Assembly (NCBI RefSeq): GCF_017742215.1
Contig: NZ_JAGHKP010000002.1
Coordinates: 1,336,737-1,400,736, forward strand
Direction: 5' to 3'
Length of the DNA: 64,000 bases
Origin: Chitinophaga chungangae
Lineage (GTDB): Bacteria; Bacteroidota; Bacteroidia; Chitinophagales; Chitinophagaceae
Part shown: one piece after another, positions 41,380 to 50,796 of the stretch
Numbering within the stretch: position 1 is the stretch's first letter
Layout: each line of letters opens with the position of its first letter
The notes under the pieces: generated by a model
The model's database searches: none
What the model was told of the DNA's origin: nothing
The model's input: the letters and a program-made list of their open reading frames with translations, nothing else
Program-made: the position numbers and the translations under genes

Positions 41380-43994
41380 GACTTATAGACCGTTAACCCG
41401 GCCAGGTTTTTGGGCCTTCCGCCAGCCAGGCTGAACAGGTAGCCGAAAACGGCGCAGCTGGTAAGGCCGGTAAGCGCGTAGAGTAAAAGATTGATGTCTA
41501 AATACCGGAACACTAGATATTGGCAGATGCCGCTTGTAATAAGGCCTGCGGCCGCACCGAAGGCGTTCGCCCGTTTGGTGAAAATGCCCAGGACAAAAAG
41601 CCCCGCAATGCCGCCGGTGAACAGCCCGAGAATGGTATTAAACTGGTCCCAGAGCGAAACGATGCCCGTGCCCGCCATCACCAGCGCGATGCCTGTACCG
41701 AAAATGCCCACGAACAACGTGGAGATCTTGGCGGCGTTGAGATAATTTTTTTCCGTTTTGTTTGGAAAGAATTTTCGGTAAAAATCATTGACGAATACGG
41801 TGGACACGGCGTTGACACTTCCGTTCAGGCTGCCCATGGCCGCCGCAAAAATGGCCGTGATCACCAGCCCGGAAATGCCGCGCGGCATTTCATTCACGAT
41901 GTACCACGGAAAGATCGTATCCTGCGCATCGAGTGCGATGTTCACTTTTTCGGGGTGATGCTGGTAGAACAGGTACAGCAACGTGCCGATGGAGAAGAAA
42001 ATGATGGTGGAAGGAAGCGTCATCCAGGCGCCGAGTTTCAGGCTGTTCACGGCGGAACGCTCGTCTTTCGTGGTGAGGTACCGCTGCACCACCGTCTGGT
42101 CTGTGCCATACACGGTAAGGTTCAGCGCCAGCCCGCCGATCAGTACCACCCAAAGCGTGGGCGACGAAAGATCGAAACTGAAATCCAGCATTGTCAGTTT
42201 GCCGTTCGCGGTTATGTTTTCCCATGCCTCGCCCGCCGATGCGCCCATGTTGAGCGGCAGCAGGATGAGCGCCAGCACAGCCCCGCCCAGCAAGATGATC
42301 ACCTGCACCACTTCCGTCCAGATAACGGCTTCCACACCGCCCAATACCGTGTAAAAAATACTGACGACGCCCATGATCAGGATGCTGACGGTAACGGGAA
42401 TGCCGGTTACGACAGACAATGCGATGCTGGGCAGCAACAGCACGATACCCATTCTTCCGAGCTGCAAAAGCAGGAACAAGAGCGAAGCCATGCAGCGGGA
42501 AACGTAGCTGAATCGTTTTTCCAGGTATTCGTAAGCAGACGTTACGTTCAGCCGCCGGTAAAACGGGATGAAAAACCGCACCACCACCGGCATGATCATG
42601 ATGATGGTCATGAGCATGAGAAAGTATGTCCAGTTGGAAGCGTATGTTTTGGCGGGTATGCCGATGAACGTGATAGCGCTCAGCTTCGCCCCGAAAATGC
42701 TCAGGCCCGTGGCCCATCCGGGGATCTTCTGCCCGCCGCGGAAATAATCGTTGGTAGAGCCCTGGTGGCGGGATGTCCACAGCCCGATGCCGATCATCAG
42801 CAGCAGGTAGAGCGCGAGTACGGTGTAATCCACCCAGGAAAAAAACTGTTTGCGGGTGATGGTGCCTTTCAATATTTGCGGTGTTCTTACGCCGGGTTTT
42901 ATTTCCCCGGAAGGGATGATGATGTTGTCGCCCCATTTAACGGCGGCGGTGGTAACGGGCGTTTCGAAAGGGATCTCGCCGATGCGCGCCCAGGTGTCTG
43001 TAACGGTGTTGTACAGCAGCACGTCTTTGCTGAAACCCGGGTGAGCCGTGAGAAGCGGGAGTTTCGCAGCCTGCAGGCGTTGTTTTTCTTCGCCCGTTGC
43101 CGCTTTGGCGATGCGGGCGTTGAATGTTTCGATCTGTGTGAATACCTCCCCTTTGTCGCCGCCGAACAATAAAATGTACGTGGCGCCAGATGCTACGCCG
43201 CTGCCGGCGGAGATCGCGGGGGAGGGAATATCGTGCAGCCGTTTCCACCGGTAAGTTTTCGGATCGTATTGCCAGGCGCTGTTGTGCAGCTTACTGATGC
43301 CGGAAACGTTTTTCGTTCTTCCGCCCGCAACATAAATGCAGGTGCGCTCGCCGTTAGACTGCGCTACCGTTACTGCGTGTGAAACCGCCTGTGGCAAGGG
43401 CGGCAGCGTTTTCCATTCCGCGCCGGGCGAAAGTTCGAGGCTGTAAAAGGTGTTCACCGTCGCGGTCGCGTTCTCTCCGCCTGCCACGTACACGGTATTG
43501 CCGGCAAGCGCGGCAGATGCGTTGGTGAGCGGCTGGGGAAGAAGCGGCATGTTTTTTACGCGCACTGTTTTGGTCCCGGCGTCCCATTGCAGGAGGAAAA
43601 CGGAAGAACGGGCCCCGTTTTCATCTTCCCCGCCGATGCACATCAATCCTTCCGGCGTGCTGACGCTGGCGGCGTATGCAAAAACAAACGGCAATTTTGA
43701 CGGGGCGCCCGCCCATTGCATATTTTGGTCAAGCGCATACACGTCGCCATGATACATTTTTTTACCGCCTTCCCAGGGCATGCCGTCCGGGAAGTTGGCC
43801 CCGCCCGCAATGAGCAGCACCTGCTGATGCATGCCCGCCGAAGCGCCCGCAACGCCGGGTTGCGCATCAGCGCCATCGGGAATGGGCAGCTGCGCGGGAA
43901 CGGACCAGCTAATGTGATGGTTGCCGGCTTCCTGCGCGGAAAGCGGCGGTAAATAGAACATACAGAACAGGATAATGAAAAGGAATTTTCGCAT
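41376..43994 (-). CDS. Fusion of kelch mutarotase (NanM-like) and Na+/sialic-acid symporter
   Basis: The 872-aa protein starts with a signal peptide (LFIILFCMFYLPPLSAQ). Residues about 25-375 form a cyclically permuted kelch propeller like the NanM/YjhT mutarotase (LLIAGGANFPDG, VYVAGGENATATV, GGRTKNVSGISKLHNSAWQYD). From about 395 the protein has 13 membrane helices of the sodium:solute symporter family (YFRGGQKIPGWATGLSIFGAKLSAITFIGIPAKTYA, read in short pieces). It probably converts alpha to beta sialic acid and imports it, making two steps one protein. The transporter is SSS, not the MFS NanT used by Bacteroides. It overlaps the epimerase by four bases. Confidence 0.88.
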   Translation of the reverse strand: MRKFLFIILFCMFYLPPLSAQEAGNHHISWSVPAQLPIPDGADAQPGVAGASAGMHQQVLLIAGGANFPDGMPWEGGKKMYHGDVYALDQNMQWAGAPSKLPFVFAYAASVSTPEGLMCIGGEDENGARSSVFLLQWDAGTKTVRVKNMPLLPQPLTNASAALAGNTVYVAGGENATATVNTFYSLELSPGAEWKTLPPLPQAVSHAVTVAQSNGERTCIYVAGGRTKNVSGISKLHNSAWQYDPKTYRWKRLHDIPSPAISAGSGVASGATYILLFGGDKGEVFTQIETFNARIAKAATGEEKQRLQAAKLPLLTAHPGFSKDVLLYNTVTDTWARIGEIPFETPVTTAAVKWGDNIIIPSGEIKPGVRTPQILKGTITRKQFFSWVDYTVLALYLLLMIGIGLWTSRHQGSTNDYFRGGQKIPGWATGLSIFGAKLSAITFIGIPAKTYASNWTYFLMLMTIIMIMPVVVRFFIPFYRRLNVTSAYEYLEKRFSYVSRCMASLLFLLLQLGRMGIVLLLPSIALSVVTGIPVTVSILIMGVVSIFYTVLGGVEAVIWTEVVQVIILLGGAVLALILLPLNMGASAGEAWENITANGKLTMLDFSFDLSSPTLWVVLIGGLALNLTVYGTDQTVVQRYLTTKDERSAVNSLKLGAWMTLPSTIIFFSIGTLLYLFYQHHPEKVNIALDAQDTIFPWYIVNEMPRGISGLVITAIFAAAMGSLNGSVNAVSTVFVNDFYRKFFPNKTEKNYLNAAKISTLFVGIFGTGIALVMAGTGIVSLWDQFNTILGLFTGGIAGLFVLGIFTKRANAFGAAAGLITSGICQYLVFRYLDINLLLYALTGLTSCAVFGYLFSLAGGRPKNLAGLTVYKS

Positions 43995-44003
43995 GATGAT
44001 CGT

Positions 44004-44945
44004 TTATCGCCTGGCGGCCGCCGGCAGCCTGGAACAATAACCCGCGAAACCGAGCGAGCTCACTTCTTTTTCAAACATAACGAACCGCTCTGCGCTCATG
44101 TTGGCTACAGGCGGACGGAACCCGCCGCAATCGAGGCCCAGCAGTTTCATATAGGCTTTCCCGGTGGCAATGCCGCCGTATTTTCCCAGCAGCCTGATCA
44201 TGTCTATCGACTGCTGCTGCAAGGTTCTCGCGGTTTCCATATCGCCTTTTTCATAAGCGGCGATCAGGTCGTAATATAATGGCGCGGCATAGTTGAAAGT
44301 GCTTCCCACAGCGCCTTTTGAGCCAACAGCGAGCGCGGGCAGCATGTTCTCGTCACGGCCCCAGAGCATATCGTACCGGCCATCCGCAAAATGGAGGCAG
44401 GAAAGAAAATCCATAAAATCTTCATGCGTGTATTTCACCCCGGCAAAATTGGGGCAGCGGCCGTGTATGGCTTTCAGCAGATCGTGCATGGCGAAGTTTA
44501 CGCCCGTCAGCACCGGGATATGATAATAATAAAAAGGCATATCGGGCACGGCGGACGCAATGCTGATGCACATTTCAGCCAGCATATTCACCGAAGCCGG
44601 TTTAAAATAAAAAGGAGATGTAAAAGCGACGGAATAGAGGCCGCAATCCCTGGCATGTTTCGCCAGCTCGATGCATTCGGCCACGCTGGTGCCGCCCAGC
44701 AAGGTGATCACTTTAAACGACGGGTCGTGATGCGTGGCGGCGGCCCAGCTTTCAGCTATCGCCTTTTTTTCGGAAACGGTCAGCGACACGCCTTCGCCGG
44801 TGGAACCGCAGATAAACGCGCCCGTAACGCCGTTGAGCCGCAACATTTCATAATACGCCGGTATCAGCGCGGGGTGCAGGCTTCCGTTTGGGTGCATGGG
44901 TGTAAACGGGGCCGCGATCAGGCCGCTCAGATGTTCAATTGTCAT
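44004..44945 (-). CDS. nanA: N-acetylneuraminate lyase (DHDPS family)
   Basis: The 313-aa aldolase splits N-acetylneuraminate to ManNAc and pyruvate. The Schiff-base lysine is Lys171 in AGVKYTHEDF, the catalytic tyrosine is Tyr141 in YYYHIP, and the carboxylate site is GSTGEG at 47-52. KYTHEDF and the operon place favour sialic-acid lyase over dihydrodipicolinate synthase. It lies 9 bases upstream of the symporter gene. Confidence 0.9.
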   Translation of the reverse strand: MTIEHLSGLIAAPFTPMHPNGSLHPALIPAYYEMLRLNGVTGAFICGSTGEGVSLTVSEKKAIAESWAAATHHDPSFKVITLLGGTSVAECIELAKHARDCGLYSVAFTSPFYFKPASVNMLAEMCISIASAVPDMPFYYYHIPVLTGVNFAMHDLLKAIHGRCPNFAGVKYTHEDFMDFLSCLHFADGRYDMLWGRDENMLPALAVGSKGAVGSTFNYAAPLYYDLIAAYEKGDMETARTLQQQSIDMIRLLGKYGGIATGKAYMKLLGLDCGGFRPPVANMSAERFVMFEKEVSSLGFAGYCSRLPAAARR

Positions 44946-45023
44946 ATTTCGGATTTATTTTTTTTAGAGAAAGATCCGGGAACAGGATTATTCCCGGCCA
45001 TGCTGTATACGCTACGAAAATTT

Positions 45024-46544
45024 TTAATAACCAAAGGTTTGTTTCAGCAAAGGATCTGCATTCAGCATGCTGAGCGGCAAAGGCAGCAGCATTTTGTAAG
45101 CGGTGGCGCTGCTGAAGTACGCCGGGTTTACAGCATTGTACACATACGTGTCTCCCGCCCTGCGGAGCGCCCACCAGCGACGGCCTTCCCCGATAAATTC
45201 GCGCAGGTCCTCTTCCAGCACCGCGTTTATGTTCTGTTCAGGCGTTCCGTTTACATATGGCGTATAACCGGCGCCGTAAGCGCGCTGTCTAATGGCATTT
45301 ATCTCTGCAGACGGGTCACCGCCAAGCTTGGCATTTGCTTCAGCCAATAACAGCAGCACATCCGCATAACGGTAAACAGGAAAATCGGTGTCGTACAGCT
45401 GAATGCCCGCGTCCGTTCTACCAATGAACTTGGTAAGCAGCACGGCGGCAACCGGGAAACCGGGCAGGTTGCGGTACATCACCTTGAATGAACTGCGAAT
45501 GCGGGTATCCGCCGGATCGTTGAGCCGGGTGATCATCGCCTGGCTCATGCCTACCCTGCTGGCGCCCGCTACGAGCGGGTATGCGGCCGAAACGCTTTGC
45601 TGTTCGGGTGTTCCTGCGTCCAGCAGCAGTGTGCCCGCTTGCGTGGTGTTTACGAGGAAGGAACCGAACATGCCGTTGGTAGACTGGTCTTTTTCGTAAC
45701 TCACGGCAAAAATGATCTCTTTGTTATTGGCTTCTTTCGTGGCGTCGAATACATCGGCGAAATTGGTTTGCAAACCGATTGCGGGGATTGCTTTTGCTTC
45801 TTCCAGCGCGGTTTTGGCTGTATTAAAATCGCCGTTCCCGCCGCCCATCAGCGTGCCGCTCCAAAGAAACACATCGCCTTTTAATACCAGCGTGGCGGCC
45901 CTGTTCCAGTTCACATGTTTCCGGTCTGGGAAACCGTTGTTGCCGGCGAACAACGTAAGCGACTGTTCGATATCGGATTTTATCTGCGCCATCACGTCCG
46001 CCTGCGGCGAGCGCGCTTTGTACAATGCGGAAAGATCGCCGACGGTTTCCACCGGCTCGATGGTCAGCGGCACATCGCCCCAGGTGCGGAGCATCGCGTA
46101 ATAAATGTAAGCGCGAAGGCCGTACATTTCGGCGACGCAACGCTGACTGGTGGCGGCTTCCACGTTAGATTGCGGGAAAAGTTTGATCACCGTGTTGATG
46201 CGGTCGATCAGCGGGTAGAGCCCGCCCCAGTTATTGGCGGGGGCGTTCGCCTGGCTGAAGTTGTGGCTCCAGTATTGTTTGAGCGTACCGTCTTCCGATT
46301 CGGTGTACAGCCCGTCTGCCCAGATGTCAGAACGCATTTCACCGAAGTTAAAAAATGCGGAATTGGAAGAACGGAAAGAAGCGTACACGCCGTTATAGAG
46401 CGTCATGGCCACATTCGGGTCGGTGAGCACGGAGTTCTGGTCCAGCGTGGTTTGCGGCCGCACCTCTTCCAGCTGTTTCTGGCAGGAGGCAGTGAGCATG
46501 GCCGCGGAGAGAAGTGTCAGAATATGTTTTGCGTAATTGTTCAT
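45024..46544 (-). CDS. SusD-like surface glycan-binding lipoprotein (NanU-like)
   Basis: The 506-aa lipoprotein has a lipid-attachment signal (LTLLSAAMLTASC). The SusD/RagB fold is marked by EVRPQTTLDQNSVLTDP, GLYPLIDRINTVIKLF, AYIYYAMLRTWGDVPL and the late NAIRQRAYGAGY and LREFIGEGRRWWALRR. It sits with SusC 10 bases away and starts the sialic-acid operon, as in the NanO/NanU pair of Tannerella and Bacteroides fragilis, so it probably binds sialic acid or sialylated glycan. Confidence 0.9.
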   Translation of the reverse strand: MNNYAKHILTLLSAAMLTASCQKQLEEVRPQTTLDQNSVLTDPNVAMTLYNGVYASFRSSNSAFFNFGEMRSDIWADGLYTESEDGTLKQYWSHNFSQANAPANNWGGLYPLIDRINTVIKLFPQSNVEAATSQRCVAEMYGLRAYIYYAMLRTWGDVPLTIEPVETVGDLSALYKARSPQADVMAQIKSDIEQSLTLFAGNNGFPDRKHVNWNRAATLVLKGDVFLWSGTLMGGGNGDFNTAKTALEEAKAIPAIGLQTNFADVFDATKEANNKEIIFAVSYEKDQSTNGMFGSFLVNTTQAGTLLLDAGTPEQQSVSAAYPLVAGASRVGMSQAMITRLNDPADTRIRSSFKVMYRNLPGFPVAAVLLTKFIGRTDAGIQLYDTDFPVYRYADVLLLLAEANAKLGGDPSAEINAIRQRAYGAGYTPYVNGTPEQNINAVLEEDLREFIGEGRRWWALRRAGDTYVYNAVNPAYFSSATAYKMLLPLPLSMLNADPLLKQTFGY

Positions 46545-46554
46545 GACGGAAGGA

Positions 46555-49500
46555 TTAGAAGTTTACGGAAGCGCCGAAGGTGAGCGTTTTAGGAAGCGGG
46601 AAGCGGCCGGCGTCGTTGCCCCCGTTTTCCGGGAAGTTGCCGCTGTACCCGGTAATGTATGCCAGGTTTGAACCGGTAACGGATACTTTCAGGTTCCTGA
46701 TCTTGTTGTTGGTCGCGTTTTTCAGCCATGCATCGGGTGTAACGTAGGCCAGGGTGATCTCACGCACGGCCAGGTAATCGCCTTTCTCCCAGAAGTTCGC
46801 GGGAGCGGTAGTGCCGCCGCCTGCGTCCATAAAATAGTTCCGGGCATAGTTAGCCCAGTAGTAGCGCGGTAAAGTACCGGAAGGATTGTCAGGCGACCAG
46901 GTGTTTTTCACATCTACCGGGCCGTTTTGCGAGCCCTGTACCTGCGACATGCCGCGCAGCCAGGTCTGGTTGGCGATCATGAAACCGAGCGAATAGTCAA
47001 ATTGTGCGAAGAGACTGAAACCTTTCCAGGAAGAGGCGAGCGAAAAACCGCCCTGTATTGTCGGCTTTATGCGACCCACGTGTACATAGTCGCGGGTATC
47101 GAGCGTATCATTGCCGTCCACATCGCGCCAGCGCGCATCGCCAAGGAGTTTTACGCGTTTGTTGGTATAAGGCAGGAATGAATTGACCAGGCTGGCGCTT
47201 TTCGTCAGTTCCTCCTGTGAAGTATAAATGCCGTCGTAAACAGGCGCATAGATTTCGTCTTCAAGCCCGATGCGGTAACCTTCCTGCAAGCCGCCTACCC
47301 AGATCAGCTGCTGCGATGCCGGGTCCCAGATCTGCGCGGCGCTTTGACGGTTTCTCTCCAGGCCGTTGTCAGGTAATTTGATGGCGTAATTTTTTACGTG
47401 GAAGAAATTGGCGGAAATATCCAGTGAAGGGCCGTCCGCCGTTTTCGGGCGAAGCACGTTCACGCGCATTTCCAGTTCGATGCCTTTGTTGCGGAGCTGG
47501 CCGAGATTGGTAGTGTAGCTGGTATAACCCGTCCAGGCAGGAATAGACAGCGTGCTGATCTTGTCGTATACATTACGGATAAAATAATCGCCGATGAGCG
47601 TAATACGATTGTCGAAAAGACCGAGATCGAGGCCGAAGTTCAGCGTGCTGGCCCTTTCCCATTTCAGGTCCGCATTTACGATGCTTGTGCTTGCAAAACC
47701 GGGCTGGCCGTTGTAAATGCCCACGCTGCTGTACACCGCTGCGGTGGCGTAGTCGGAAAGCGGGTCCATGCTGCCGTTCACGCCGTAGCTGATGCGCGGT
47801 TTGATCACGGAAACGTAGCGGCTGAGGGAAGAACCTTTGAAAAAGTTTTCGTTATGCAGGTTCCAGCCCGCCGATATGCCGGGGAAAAATCCATACCGGT
47901 TGTTGGACAGTTTGGAAGTACCGTCGTAACGAAGGTTGGCGTTGAGCAGGAAACGGTCGTCGTAACTGTAATTCAAACGCCCGATGGCGGAAGCCAGCCG
48001 CTGCCAGCTGATAAAACCCGATGTGGGCACGCCAACGGCCGTGGTGGAGGCAGACAGCCAGGGAATGTAATCCGTGGCGGCGTTGCTGGCGGAGGCGCCG
48101 TAGTTGTAGCGGCGCGCATCGTAAAATTCACCGCCCGCCATCGCGGAAAGGTCGTGTTTTCCGAAAGTGTTCGTGTATTGCAGGAAACCGTTGTACAGGT
48201 ACTGGTACATTTTGTTGATGCCGAAACTTGCGCTGCGGGTGTTCACCTGTGCGCCGCCGGTACCGTTGATATATGCTTTGTTAAAGGAATCGTCCGTTGT
48301 TTCGCGGATAAAACCGGAAGCGCTGCCGAGCAGTTTGAAAACGGGGGAAATGGAATATTCCAGCCCGAGATTCCCCGAATAACGCTGCTCTCTCGATTGC
48401 CGCAGGTATTTATCTGAAAAATATTTCGGATTGCCGAGCGTAGCGGCGTCTACACCGGGCAATATCGCGCCGGTCGCGTCGTGCGTGAGCCGCACGGTTG
48501 GCGCAATGGCGCCGAAACGCTGGATGAGGCCGCCGGTAAGACCGCCGTCGGCATCCGCCGTGAGATAAGAAGGCGTGGAATTGGTGCTGTACGCGGCAAG
48601 GTTGAGCGTCACTTTCAGGTCTTTACCCACATTCAGCCCGCCGTTAAAATTCGCGTTCATCCGTTTCAGGCCGGAACCGAGCACCATGCCGATGTCGCGG
48701 ATGGCGCCGAGGCCGAGCGAAAAATTACCGGTTTCGCTGCCGCCGGAAAAGTTGACATAATGTTCCTGCAAAGTGCTTTCCTGGAGAATGAGATCTTCCA
48801 GCTCGCGCTGCGAAACGGAGCGGTAAAGAATGCTGTCGTTCTGACCGGCGGTAAACGGATTTTTATCGATCAGCAAATGCCACTGCGGATCGGAGAGCAA
48901 TTGGCGGTTGTTGTTGGAAATGAGCTGGGTGGAATATTTTCCGTCCGGCGCGGCCCACCCTGAATTCAGGCCCCAGCCCCATGCGCCGGAAAGCTGGTTG
49001 CGGGTGTTGGTCTGTTCGCCGGCATTGTTGTCTGCCACGGCGGCTTCGTACCTGCTGGCGAGGCCGCGGCGGTTCCAGCGGATGTAATCTTCGGCGCTCA
49101 TCAGTTCAATGCCGCTTCTTCTCACAAAATTTTTCGCGATGCGATAGCTATAGTTGACGGTGGACTGGCCTTTTTTCCCTTTGCGCGTTGTTACGAGAAT
49201 AACGCCGTTTGAAGCTCTCGCGCCGTAAATAGCGGCAGACGCGGCGTCTTTCAGCACGTCGATGCTTTCTACGTCTTCCGTGTTAAGGCCGTATAATGAA
49301 GGAACGATCACACCGTCTACCACGATCAGCGGGGAGCCCGAACCGTTGAAGTTGGTGCCGCCGCGGAAAACGATGGTGGGAGTGGAACCGGGCTGACCGG
49401 TGTTCTGCTGCACGCGAAGGCCCGGTGCGGTGCCCTGGAGCGCAGTGGCAACGTTGGTGCGGGGCACTGATTTCAGCACGTTTTCGTCTACGCGGGAAAT

Positions 49501-49869
49501 GGAAGAGGTGAGTGTTTTACGGCTTTGTTCGCCATATCCCACGATCACCACTTCATTCAGTTTGGCAATGTCTGGTTTAAGGGAAATAACGATAGAGGTG
49601 GAGTTGCCGGCCGGTTGTTCGTGCGTGGTAAAGCCGGTGAACCGGAATACAAGCACGTCCGCGGGAGCGGCGTCGAGGGAAAATTCGCCGTTGGGACCGG
49701 TTTGGGTGCCCCTGGCAGTTCCTTTTATCATAACGGTAACGCCGGGAAGCGGTTGTTTGTCTTCTTCCGAAGTCACTTTCCCGGAAATTTTTCTCACCTG
49801 CGCCCATGCGGCGGCAGAGAAAAGAAAGCAAGTCAGCAGAAGCCATACTTTCTTGTTAAATGATCTCAT
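46555..49869 (-). CDS. SusC-like TonB-linked outer membrane transporter (NanO-like)
   Basis: The 1104-aa protein has a signal peptide (LLLTCFLFSAAAWAQ), a carboxypeptidase-D-like domain (about 27-110, GKVTSEEDKQPLPGVTVMIKG), a TonB box/plug (VVIVGYGEQSRKTLTSSISRV; FRGGTNFNGSGSPLIVVDGVI; YGARASNGVILVTTRKG) and a long barrel ending KTLTFGASVNF. It imports the captured sugar through the outer membrane. A divergent FadR-type regulator lies 191 bases away, with matched operator-like sites in between. Confidence 0.93.
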   Translation of the reverse strand: MRSFNKKVWLLLTCFLFSAAAWAQVRKISGKVTSEEDKQPLPGVTVMIKGTARGTQTGPNGEFSLDAAPADVLVFRFTGFTTHEQPAGNSTSIVISLKPDIAKLNEVVIVGYGEQSRKTLTSSISRVDENVLKSVPRTNVATALQGTAPGLRVQQNTGQPGSTPTIVFRGGTNFNGSGSPLIVVDGVIVPSLYGLNTEDVESIDVLKDAASAAIYGARASNGVILVTTRKGKKGQSTVNYSYRIAKNFVRRSGIELMSAEDYIRWNRRGLASRYEAAVADNNAGEQTNTRNQLSGAWGWGLNSGWAAPDGKYSTQLISNNNRQLLSDPQWHLLIDKNPFTAGQNDSILYRSVSQRELEDLILQESTLQEHYVNFSGGSETGNFSLGLGAIRDIGMVLGSGLKRMNANFNGGLNVGKDLKVTLNLAAYSTNSTPSYLTADADGGLTGGLIQRFGAIAPTVRLTHDATGAILPGVDAATLGNPKYFSDKYLRQSREQRYSGNLGLEYSISPVFKLLGSASGFIRETTDDSFNKAYINGTGGAQVNTRSASFGINKMYQYLYNGFLQYTNTFGKHDLSAMAGGEFYDARRYNYGASASNAATDYIPWLSASTTAVGVPTSGFISWQRLASAIGRLNYSYDDRFLLNANLRYDGTSKLSNNRYGFFPGISAGWNLHNENFFKGSSLSRYVSVIKPRISYGVNGSMDPLSDYATAAVYSSVGIYNGQPGFASTSIVNADLKWERASTLNFGLDLGLFDNRITLIGDYFIRNVYDKISTLSIPAWTGYTSYTTNLGQLRNKGIELEMRVNVLRPKTADGPSLDISANFFHVKNYAIKLPDNGLERNRQSAAQIWDPASQQLIWVGGLQEGYRIGLEDEIYAPVYDGIYTSQEELTKSASLVNSFLPYTNKRVKLLGDARWRDVDGNDTLDTRDYVHVGRIKPTIQGGFSLASSWKGFSLFAQFDYSLGFMIANQTWLRGMSQVQGSQNGPVDVKNTWSPDNPSGTLPRYYWANYARNYFMDAGGGTTAPANFWEKGDYLAVREITLAYVTPDAWLKNATNNKIRNLKVSVTGSNLAYITGYSGNFPENGGNDAGRFPLPKTLTFGASVNF

Positions 49870-49908
49870 GTGAATGGAATTTTGGTTGTTTTAGGAACTA
49901 TATTTGCA

Positions 49909-49924
49909 TTATGTATGACATAAT
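49909..49924. promoter_or_regulatory. Candidate FadR-type operator 1
   Basis: TTATGTATGACATAAT is a palindrome with arms TTATGT/ACATAA around ATG. It matches the site at 50044 in 13 of 16 bases. It is downstream of the predicted susC start point, where a repressor would block. Confidence 0.6.
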
Positions 49925-49952
49925 AAAGTTAAAAGAATTCGATCGGTAATTC

Positions 49953-49982
49953 CAAATAAAATATTTATACTTTGATTGTCAA
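49953..49982 (-). promoter_or_regulatory. Predicted promoter of the sialic-acid operon
   Basis: On the minus strand a TTG (49980-49982) is 19 bases before TTTATTTG (49953-49960), one base short of the Bacteroidota -7 pattern. Transcription would start near 49946. Confidence 0.4.
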
Positions 49983-50013
49983 TAGATTATAAGAATGACT
50001 GAATTGCAATAGC

Positions 50014-50041
50014 CGGATTTCTTCCCGATTTTTTACATTTG
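50014..50041 (+). promoter_or_regulatory. Predicted promoter of the FadR-type regulator
   Basis: TTG (50014-50016) and TACATTTG (50034-50041), an exact -7 consensus, are 17 bases apart. Operator 2 overlaps the likely start point. Confidence 0.5.
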
Positions 50042-50043
50042 AA

Positions 50044-50059
50044 TTAAGTACAACATAAT
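50044..50059. promoter_or_regulatory. Candidate FadR-type operator 2
   Basis: TTAAGTACAACATAAT lies between the gntR -7 element and its start codon and agrees with operator 1 at 13 of 16 positions. A bound repressor would shut off its own gene. Confidence 0.6.
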
Positions 50060-50060
50060 T

Positions 50061-50768
50061 ATGAGCCTCTCCGCGATAAAAGACAGCCTGAAAACGATAG
50101 ACACCAGCTCGCTGGTAGACAAAGTGGAAGCAAACCTTGTAAACCTGCTACAGGAAAGGAAATTGAAGGTAGGCGACCCCATTCCCAAGGAAATGGAACT
50201 GGCCGAAACGCTCGGCGTTAGCCGCACCGTGATCCGTGAAGCCCTGCTGCGGCTGCGTTTGATGGGACTGATCGAATCCCGCAAGAAAAAAGGCGCGGTG
50301 ATCACGAGCCCTGACCTTTTTGGCAACTTGCACAAAAGCATGAATCCTCACATCCTCGACCAGGACACGCTGAAGGAAATTTTCGAAATAAGGCTCGTGC
50401 TGGAGATCGGCATGGCCGATTTTCTTTTCCACCGTGTTACCAAAGAGGATATTAAAGAATTGAAGAACATCGTCAAAAAAGAACCGCCCGCCACGCAGAC
50501 GCATCTTTTTAACATCGAGCACGAAATTGCCTTCCATGGCAAATTGTACGAGATCGCGGGAAATGAGACGCTGAAAAAATTCCAGAAAATGCTGCTGCCG
50601 GTTTTCGATTACGTGCACAACAGCGGGCTGCTGAAAAAACAGCCGCAGCTGAGAACTTTCGTGTCGCACAAAGGGCTGGTAGACATCCTGGAAAACGGCA
50701 CCCCGGAAGAGTTCCGCAACGGCATGCGTAAACATTTGGAGAATCACTTTGCCCGCCTGTTTGAATAA
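50061..50768 (+). CDS. FadR/GntR family regulator, probable sialic-acid repressor
   Basis: The 235-aa protein has an N-terminal winged helix (about residues 12-80: GDPIPKEMELAETLGVSRTVIREALLRLRLMGLIESR in short pieces, ELAETLGVSRTVIREAL) and an FCD effector domain (about 95-230, with FEIRLVLEIGMADFL, EHEIAFHGKLYEIAGN and HKGLVDILENG; the Asp/His metal pattern is typical). It faces the SusC gene. It most likely responds to sialic acid, ManNAc or GlcNAc. The name NanR is not used because the effector is unproved. Confidence 0.88.
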   Translation: MSLSAIKDSLKTIDTSSLVDKVEANLVNLLQERKLKVGDPIPKEMELAETLGVSRTVIREALLRLRLMGLIESRKKKGAVITSPDLFGNLHKSMNPHILDQDTLKEIFEIRLVLEIGMADFLFHRVTKEDIKELKNIVKKEPPATQTHLFNIEHEIAFHGKLYEIAGNETLKKFQKMLLPVFDYVHNSGLLKKQPQLRTFVSHKGLVDILENGTPEEFRNGMRKHLENHFARLFE

Positions 50769-50796
50769 CTCGTCATCCTGTCTTATTTTTAACCGT

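Noticed and set aside
39116..41388. 348- and 392-codon plus-strand frames
   Set aside because: They mirror the sialidase and epimerase genes, which have clear motifs.
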